Shown: positions 58,920 through 64,000 of the stretch, in pieces | Layout of the letters: each line of letters begins with the position of its first letter | Position numbering within the stretch: the stretch's first letter is position 1 | NCBI GenBank assembly: GCA_025084515.1 | Contig: JAJAGP010002199.1 | Span: 62,001 to 126,000 of the forward strand | Direction of reading: 5' to 3' | DNA length: 64,000 nt | DNA from: Ancistrus triradiatus | Lineage: Eukaryota > Chordata > Actinopteri > Siluriformes > Loricariidae | Notes under the pieces: generated by a model | Databases searched by the model: none | Seen by the model: only the letters and a program-made list of their open reading frames with translations | Told to the model about the DNA's origin: nothing | Program-made: the position numbers and the translations under genes

Positions 58920-61900
58920 CATCTCACTATCCTAGTGGGGACTTTCCACTGACATAATGATTACTACAGCTAATTACTGCTACACCTACATCTAACCTCA
59001 ATCTCAGTAACCTATGGTGTTTTCTACAGCTTCTGTAACTTTCTGAGGACCTGCAACATGCCCCCTCAGGATCAAACAAGTCCTCATCTATAAGTGTCCC
59101 CACAATGATATACAAACATGATCCACATACACACAGTATATCAACCAGCCAAGGGTTTGGAGAACATGGCCAGCACGCACACGCACCAAAAAAAAATCCA
59201 ACACACCTACACTCACACCAACATCTGAGAGGATGGAGCCACAGGGACGAAAATAAACTGGAACTAAATCTGCCTGGCGCTTATTTCTACTGCTGTACAC
59301 ACAAAACGAGGAGAGGACGAGTCAGCCATAGAGGGACTGAGGACTAAGGAAGGAGGTAAAGCTAACGATGAGAGTCCACAGGCTGAGAATGGAGACGAGA
59401 GTGAAGTTAAGGTGTGAATGCATGAAATAAAGAAGATAGTTGGTAGAAAAAAGGTACAGAAGGTAGAGACGGAGGAAAGATCAACAAAGAATGGAAAACA
59501 AGATGAAAAAAGGATGGGATATGGCAAATTTGGGAGTCAGAGAGATGAAATCATTCTTCTGAAGAAGATTTGATGTTTGATGGCATAAAGACAGAGGTGA
59601 CAAGATCCCATAAAGATTGAGGTGAAGAAGGTGAAGAAGGGTGACGATGGAAGGGACGACATAAAACCAGACTGGCAAAAGGGAAGATCACCAGAGCATG
59701 GAAGGAGGAGACGGAGAAGCCGAGGCGTGCCATGGCCAGTTTGGTGGAGCGTGAGGCCACCGAGAGGAGAGGCTTTGGATTGGGAAGCTCTTCCCCCTGC
59801 AGGCTGCACAGATAACACCTCATCCGGAACAAGTCCACATTATAACACTCCAGATTCTGCTCCCACACTGAGATCTGAGAAGGAAAGAAGAAACGAGAGT
59901 GATTACGAGCCTCAGTACGTCCCTCTGTGTCCTGATCTTTGTGTCTCTTTACGTTTCGGAGATTTGGAGTCTTATTCATATCGTCAACTTAAAAAAAACA
60001 GAGATTAGAAAGCACTTAGATAAATAATCAAACGGTTCCATCCAGTCCCTGTGAGCTTTTTCACCATCATTCTCCTCCTTTCAGTTCTATTCCAACAGAT
60101 CTTCTCTTTAATATTCATGTTTTTAGAGGCAGCCTGTTGCTTGTCCTATAAGCTCTTATCAGCTGTTCTGCCCGACGACCGAGCTCTGATTGGTCAGCCT
60201 GATTTTAATGCATCAGAACAACACAGAAATAATCCTCAGGCAAAGCTCCGACACAAGAGCAAAATAATCAGCTGGACTTTGACATTGTTTTAGACATGTA
60301 GCTGGTTACTAATTGAGTGCCATTCATTTAGCTCCACCTGGTGGTCTATGGTAGCCGTTGCACCGTACCACCCACCTGTTCTAGCCCCTACCTGTTCCAG
60401 GATGGTTTTCCTCTTCTTGGCATCAGTGATGGAGGCCAGCTGCATGTCTCCCATCTTCTTCATCTTCTCGTCCATGTCAATCTTCTGCTCCAGCTTTCGG
60501 ATCTCGGAGCGCAGGAAGCGGACGGTGTCATCGCGGTGATGTTGCCGGGCAACGGCCGCCGCGCAGGCAGAGTGGATCGCAGTCACCCAGTTCTCCACCT
60601 CCGTCTGGCTATAGGTCTGTTAGGAGGGATACAAAACGTGAACTCATACTCGGATGATATGTAGGGTCTTCAAATTTTCCGAAAAAGAGTGAAGAGGCAA
60701 AATGCTAATGCATAAATGTACACGTTACCTGGAAGAGGTACGTGTCTCCCATCGAGTTGCTCAGGCAGAAGACAAAGTCCTTTTTGGGATGTTCTGGAAC
60801 GGCCTGAACGATGCTATTCTCCGCCCACACAGCGTGCTTTGGGATGCTTGTGTGATCGATGCCCGATCGCCCATCGGTATCGTAGAAAAACAAAGTGCAT
60901 CCTAGGTAAGGCAATGCAGAGACACGTGACGGTTATGGTGCCGGTCCTCAAAACGCATCATAGACCCTATCTTTTAAAATATTACACTTTGTTTAGGTCA
61001 CTCATCCCAGAGGAAACCTGTATCAGGTTTTATGGGGTTCACTATTGATTTAATTCTGCTCCCCGGTGGCCAGTAGTAGGAAGTGCAGACTGAAGACCTG
61101 CTGAGCGAGGAAATACAGGGATACACCTCGGTACTGGACACCACTGTCCAAAACTCTTAGGTCACCATTAGATTAGACTATATATAAGCAGGTCTCAGTC
61201 TCTTTAGAACCACATTTGTATGCAGTATTTAAAAAAACAGCTACAGTCTGAAGAAGCTTGTCTTTTTGGAAGGGCAGCAGCCAAGAAACCACCTTCTCAG
61301 AAAGGGAACAGGGTGAAAAGGCTACGATCTGCTAAAGCTCACAAAGATTGGAATGAAGATCAATGGGAAAGAGGAGTGACAAATCCAAGACAATTCTGGG
61401 TCTTGCTCAAGGACCCAACAGTGGCAGCTTGGCAGAGGTGGGATTTGAACCCTGGACCTTCTGGTCCAGAGTCCAGTACCTTATTTACAGCATTTTAGCA
61501 GACACCCTTATCCAGAGTGACTTACAATTGGTACAATCTTACAATCCAAGCAATTGTGGGTTAAGGGACTTGCTCATGGACCCAACAATGTCAGAGGTGG
61601 GATTTGAACCCTGGACCTTCTGTTTCAGAGTCCAGTACCTAACCGCTAGACCACCACTAAGAATCCAGTAAAACCTTCACCTTCACACACGAGTTTAATT
61701 TGTTCTGTGATCTATGTGAAAACAAACCCATGGTTAAAAAAAGGAAAATGTTCCACAATAAATGTGGAAAATAACAACCAGCAACAACCATCTGATGAAG
61801 TGCACGGCGAGAAAACAAAAACGGATGGTGTATTTTCGCTCACTTGTACCATAAAGCAAAAAAACGACCAGGGGATGGGTCGTACCTCAAAAAACTCGTT

Positions 61901-64000
61901 AGTTAGGGACATTCGTAAATCAAGGTACCACTGTATATGTCAAAATTTAAAAAATGCATGTTTGGCTTATTACTAAACTGTTTAGCATTACTTTTTTGTA
62001 GCTAGAACATGTCCGGAACATTTAAAGTACGTTTCTGTTGTAACGTGAAATTCAGGCACCTTTCAGCGAGACCCAGTAGCTCTTCCACTTGCGCCGGGTG
62101 GCCAGCTCCACCTTCTTGTTCTTCTTGTGCACCAGCAGGTTTTTGACGTTAAGACGTCCCGCTTTGCGGACGCTCCCCTCTGCCACCCCGACCAACGCCT
62201 CCGTCTGATTGGCCGAGCTCAGCTCGTCGCTCATAGCCGACGCCCCCTCCTCTGGCGGCTCCGGCTTACAGCTGCTCCTCTCCAGCTCCTGACGGAAGTT
62301 CTCGTATACGCCCTGTGTCACAAGATAATGACAGCTAAAGGGGTAATAAAAATAGCAAGACTAATAATACTCAATGGATTAAAGATCTGATGTATTATCT
62401 GAGTCTAGAACAGATTGGTTACACTATGACGGGTGAGGGGTCAACATTTTATCATGTCTGGCAGCCTCTCCTTACTGGTGTGGGAAAGTTAGACTGTATG
62501 GATATTATTTGATACGAATTTGCTTTTTTTTATCTGTACCATTGGTATGACTACTGATACTAAGCTTAACTTGCCTTTTTCTTTCTTTTTCTTTTTATAA
62601 CTGTGAAACTGTAACAAGCTGGGACCTAAGTGAGCAGTGGGTTAGTGTCGAGGCAGGGAATGTGTAGGTTTAATTCACCTGTTTTGATATGATGCTATTT
62701 GGAAAACAATGGAAAATAAGAAAAATACATTTGACCAAAAAAAAGAAACCTTTCTTTGTTTCGTCCGTTGTTCTTGTCGATACAGATCCCTCCAGTTCTG
62801 TAAAAAGTACTTTTCTTCATATAAGTAGTGGATTTATTTAACTAACTTTCTTACCTGACAATTTTAGGCTTGTTGCCACGGCTACATCTAAAACATTTTG
62901 CGCTCTCCAGCTTAAAAACCATTACTTTCTAAGTACAGAAAAAGAACACGTATGACTGCTGTCATGGTTACACATCTGGATTTACCTATTTAAAGGTTTA
63001 AAGTGTTTCAACAGTGGTCCTGCATTACCTGGTCTGGAAAATAGCGTTTCTATAACTGGACTCATTCCCTCGTGGTTGTGTGCAGCCAGAGAGCTATGGT
63101 TATTTCTGTTTATATTTTGGTTCTACAGTGTGTGATCGTTAGCTGTTAGCTGTCAGCTGTAGTAGTGTAGAGCGTAATGCAGTCCTTGAACGTCGCGTAC
63201 CTGTACTTGTAATTCGTTACCTGCACGTCGCTGTCATCCGCATCTCCGCTGCCCCCTGCTGGTGTGGAATACACGGAAACTGCCTTATATCGGCGAGAGG
63301 GGAGCTCACAGATGTCGCTGTCTTCGATCAAACGATCGATCTCACTGTCCTCCAGCTCACCGGCGTCCCCTACTGTCATGTCCTGCACCAGTTAAAAGTA
63401 ATAAGCTTACACCATACAAATTAAATGCTATTCTTCGCATTCTACCCACATATGGTGCTACAAGTCGTGCAGTACCTGTATGGTCTGTGCCCGCCTCCCT
63501 GGCATTGCAGTCTGGTGATTGGTAAGTCCCTCGGACAGGCAGTGAGATCTGCGGCAGGGCAGCGTGAACGCTCCATAGTTGGTGCCATCATCCTCGCACG
63601 GGGACAGCATTTTGTCGTCCTCGCTGTCTCGGCTGAGAGCGCCGGCCTTCCCGCGTTTCTTGGCGTAGCTCTGCGGTGTGTAGAGCTCATCCAGCGAGCC
63701 GGCTCGGGTGGCACCGGGGGCGTTGGCACTGTCCGTGATATCCTCCGTGCTCGTCAGGCGCTCCAGGCTAGCGTCGGACAGGGAAACGTCCAGCGAGTCG
63801 TCCCTCCAGACGTCGGCAGATTTGGAACGCTTGTTCTTGAAAGAAGCTGCGCCCCCCGCTGGCGGCGCGCTTTGCCCGACGTCATCAGCCGGAGAGCTAG
63901 CCGTGGTTTTAGCCGAAGCATCAGGTATGTCTGTGTGGAAGCTCATAGGTCGAAGGTTCATGGCCACCCGGTCGACCCAGATGGGGGCGCTGAAGGGAGG
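43071..64000 (-). CDS. tiam1: TIAM1, Rac guanine-nucleotide exchange factor (5' end outside window)
   Basis: TIAM1 loads GTP onto Rac1 at membranes and cell junctions and controls actin, adhesion and migration. Twenty-six exons are traced on the minus strand: 63476-64000, 63221-63382, 62060-62312, 60729-60901, 60392-60616, 59692-59874, 58344-58496, 58190-58264, 57941-58081, 57624-57728, 56429-56510, 56251-56337, 55230-55442, 54357-54457, 49008-49181, 48836-48904, 48363-48488, 48129-48240, about 47276-47468, 47076-47194, 46893-47001, 45643-45701, 45451-45556, 45254-45343, 43899-44071 and 43071-43556 (stop TGA at 43073-43071). Phases agree at almost all joins. The domain order PH, coiled-coil/Ex, Ras-binding, PDZ, DH, PH and the closeness of motifs such as DTDRWVEEQFDL point to TIAM1, not TIAM2. 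The gene start lies beyond 64000. Three exons carry small indels (see findings). Confidence 0.95.
43687..43830. mobile_element. Tc1/mariner-type transposon end
   Basis: Starts after TA with CAGGGTGGGCCATTTATAGG and continues CTTCCTGTTTGTGGCACATTAG ... GGTGGCCATTTTGGATCC, a terminal sequence I recognise from a widespread animal DNA transposon. Only one end is present, inside a tiam1 intron. Confidence 0.65.
46328..46525 (+). mobile_element. tRNA-derived SINE
   Basis: The head reads as a decayed tRNA with an A box (TAGCCTAGCGGTTAAGG) and B box GGTTCAAATCC (46377-46387). The body is followed by CTCTGGATAAGGGCGTCTGC and TAAATG repeats at the end. It lies in a tiam1 intron, antisense to the gene. 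Confidence 0.9.
48796..48832. repeat. (GT)n microsatellite in tiam1 intron 16
   Basis: About 18 GT units directly next to the donor of exon 16. Confidence 0.95.
48943..48996. repeat. (CA)n microsatellite in tiam1 intron 15
   Basis: About 26 CA units ending 11 nt from the donor of exon 15. Confidence 0.95.
49183..49360. repeat. GA/CAGA-rich simple repeat
   Basis: An imperfect GAGA/GACAGACA tract beginning right at the acceptor of tiam1 exon 15 (minus strand: a CT-rich, polypyrimidine-like tract). ORFs rich in Arg/Glu or Ser/Leu here are artefacts. Confidence 0.95.
50286..50330 (+). mobile_element. Tc1 terminal-repeat fragment
   Basis: CAGTGGGGCAAAAAAGTATTTAGTCAGCCAC is the end of a common fish Tc1 element, preceded by TATATA/CACA sequence. 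The rest of the element is not present. Confidence 0.7.
51692..51884 (-). mobile_element. tRNA-derived SINE
   Basis: Reverse-orientation copy of the 46328 family: CATTTAGCAGACGCCCTTATCC at the left, GGGATTTGAACCCTGGACC (B box) and TAACCGCTAGGCTACC (A box) at the right. Confidence 0.9.
52097..52139. repeat. (CA)n tract
   Basis: Imperfect CA/CT repeat next to the candidate alternative exon. Confidence 0.85.
52165..52233 (-). promoter_or_regulatory. tiam1: candidate alternative first coding exon of tiam1
   Basis: Inside the 5.2-kb intron 14 an ATG (52233-52231) opens 23 codons (MSVLKRNRHRKPSSE...YGMLHL) ending at a good donor, CTG|GTGAGA, in phase 0. That is the phase of exon 15, so splicing would give a short DH-PH protein without PHn, RBD and PDZ. 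The alternative reading, an ordinary internal exon beginning after CATGTCAG, is less consistent with phase. The segment is not a repeat. No promoter motif is certain; upstream DNA is rich in CT runs. Confidence 0.45.
53551..53841. mobile_element. hAT-type MITE
   Basis: Ends AGTGCTGGGCAAT and ATTGCCCAACCCTT are inverted repeats. They are flanked by TCAGAAGT and TTAGAAGT, a 7-of-8 match to an 8-bp duplication as made by hAT elements. About 290 bp, non-coding, in tiam1 intron 14. Confidence 0.7.
54650..55201. mobile_element. inverted-repeat element, class uncertain (copy 2)
   Basis: Ends CAGGGGCTGTATTCATAAAG and CTTTGTGAATACAGCCCCTG are near-perfect inverted repeats. The inside is homologous to 41439-42086. 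It lies in the tiam1 intron between exons 13 and 14. The target duplication is unclear. Confidence 0.75.
56980..57060 (+). repeat. SINE-like tRNA head fragment
   Basis: GGCGGCTCAGTGGATTAGGC...CTACTAATCAGAAAGCTG resembles the GTGGCTCAGTG...CTATTAATCAGAAGG blocks of the deaminase spacers (11620, 16485, 27079). Confidence 0.5.
58876..58917. repeat. (CA)n microsatellite
   Basis: About 20 CA units in the tiam1 intron between exons 6 and 7. Confidence 0.95.
61398..61481 (-). mobile_element. truncated SINE head
   Basis: Same family as 51692-51884. Only the tRNA-like half is present (GGGATTTGAACCCTGGACC), cut at CAGTACCTTA. Confidence 0.8.
61482..61656 (-). mobile_element. tRNA-derived SINE
   Basis: A full copy directly following the truncated one: TTTACAGCATTTTAGCAGAC ... 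CCTAACCGCTAGACCACC. Confidence 0.88.
61830..61936. mobile_element. possible Tc1/mariner end
   Basis: ATTCGTAAATCAAGGTACCACTGTA resembles the end of a known vertebrate DNA-transposon type; the other end was not found. A similar style of text lies near 45805-45870 (CCCGAATTATGATGGGGATACG). Confidence 0.4.

Larger units (their letters stand above)
58344..64000 (-). other. tiam1: tiam1 exons 1-7 of this window: N-terminal region, PHn, coiled coil and Ex
   Basis: The first two exons encode a Ser/Asp/Glu-rich, probably disordered region with possible phosphorylation sites (SKSADVWRD, RSHCLSEG). The next exon starts the PHn domain (KAGRLNVKNLLVHKKNKK ... RRKWKSYWVSLKG), which continues through 60729-60901 (CTLFFYDTDGRSGIDH ... 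FVFCLSNS) and 60392-60616. The last of these also carries the Lys/Glu-rich coiled coil (RKLEQKIDMDEKMKKMG). Exons 59692-59874 and 58344-58496 form the Ex region. In the known protein, PHn-CC-Ex is one membrane- and scaffold-binding unit. A HTHTH stretch near the end of exon 7 is an unusual local insertion. Confidence 0.92.

Overview
This is vertebrate DNA from a ray-finned (teleost) fish. It has intron-containing genes with GT-AG splice sites, long CA/GT and TA microsatellites, many Tc1-like transposons, tRNA-derived SINEs ending in the common fish tail GGCGTCTGCTAAATG, and a fish-type endogenous retrovirus. I cannot fix the species; a catfish-like genome is only a guess.

Layout. (1) 1-4.1 kb: two claudin genes on the minus strand. 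The first is cut by the window edge. The second, of claudin-8/17 type, carries an unusual tyrosine-rich repeat extension at its N terminus. (2) 9.2-40.2 kb: a plus-strand tandem array of eight copies, called D1-D8 here, of one gene family encoding small secreted proteins with the zinc-deaminase signature HxE...SPCxxxC. I identify it as the secreted AID/APOBEC-like deaminase (SNAD-type) family. D1, D2, D3, D6 and D8 look intact. D4 has lost the splice donor of intron 2 and its TATA box. D5 is a fragment broken off by a Tc1 piece. D7 is frameshifted. Every copy has a three-exon plan in which the first coding exon contributes only the ATG. The spacers are duplicated along with the genes and have been hit by Tc1 elements, a LINE end, candidate solo LTRs and one four-deep nest of transposons that includes a degenerate endogenous retrovirus. 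(3) 40.2-43.0 kb: gene-free DNA with a transposon-like inverted-repeat element. (4) 43.07-64.0 kb: the 3' two-thirds of tiam1 on the minus strand, in 26 recognisable exons that encode part of the N-terminal region, the first PH domain, the coiled-coil/Ex region, the Ras-binding domain, PDZ, DH, the second PH domain and the C terminus. Its introns hold SINEs, MITEs and microsatellites.

How it fits together. Claudins of the 8/17 type next to TIAM1 match the human 21q22 gene order (CLDN17, CLDN8, a keratin-associated-protein cluster, TIAM1). The window is therefore a conserved block into which a fast-evolving secreted gene family has expanded. The deaminase array is the most interesting content: young duplicates, two alternating subtypes, pseudogenisation in step with promoter loss, and a predicted extracellular deaminase with an intact metal site. 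Several small indels inside tiam1 exons look like assembly errors and should be checked before any protein is taken from this sequence.
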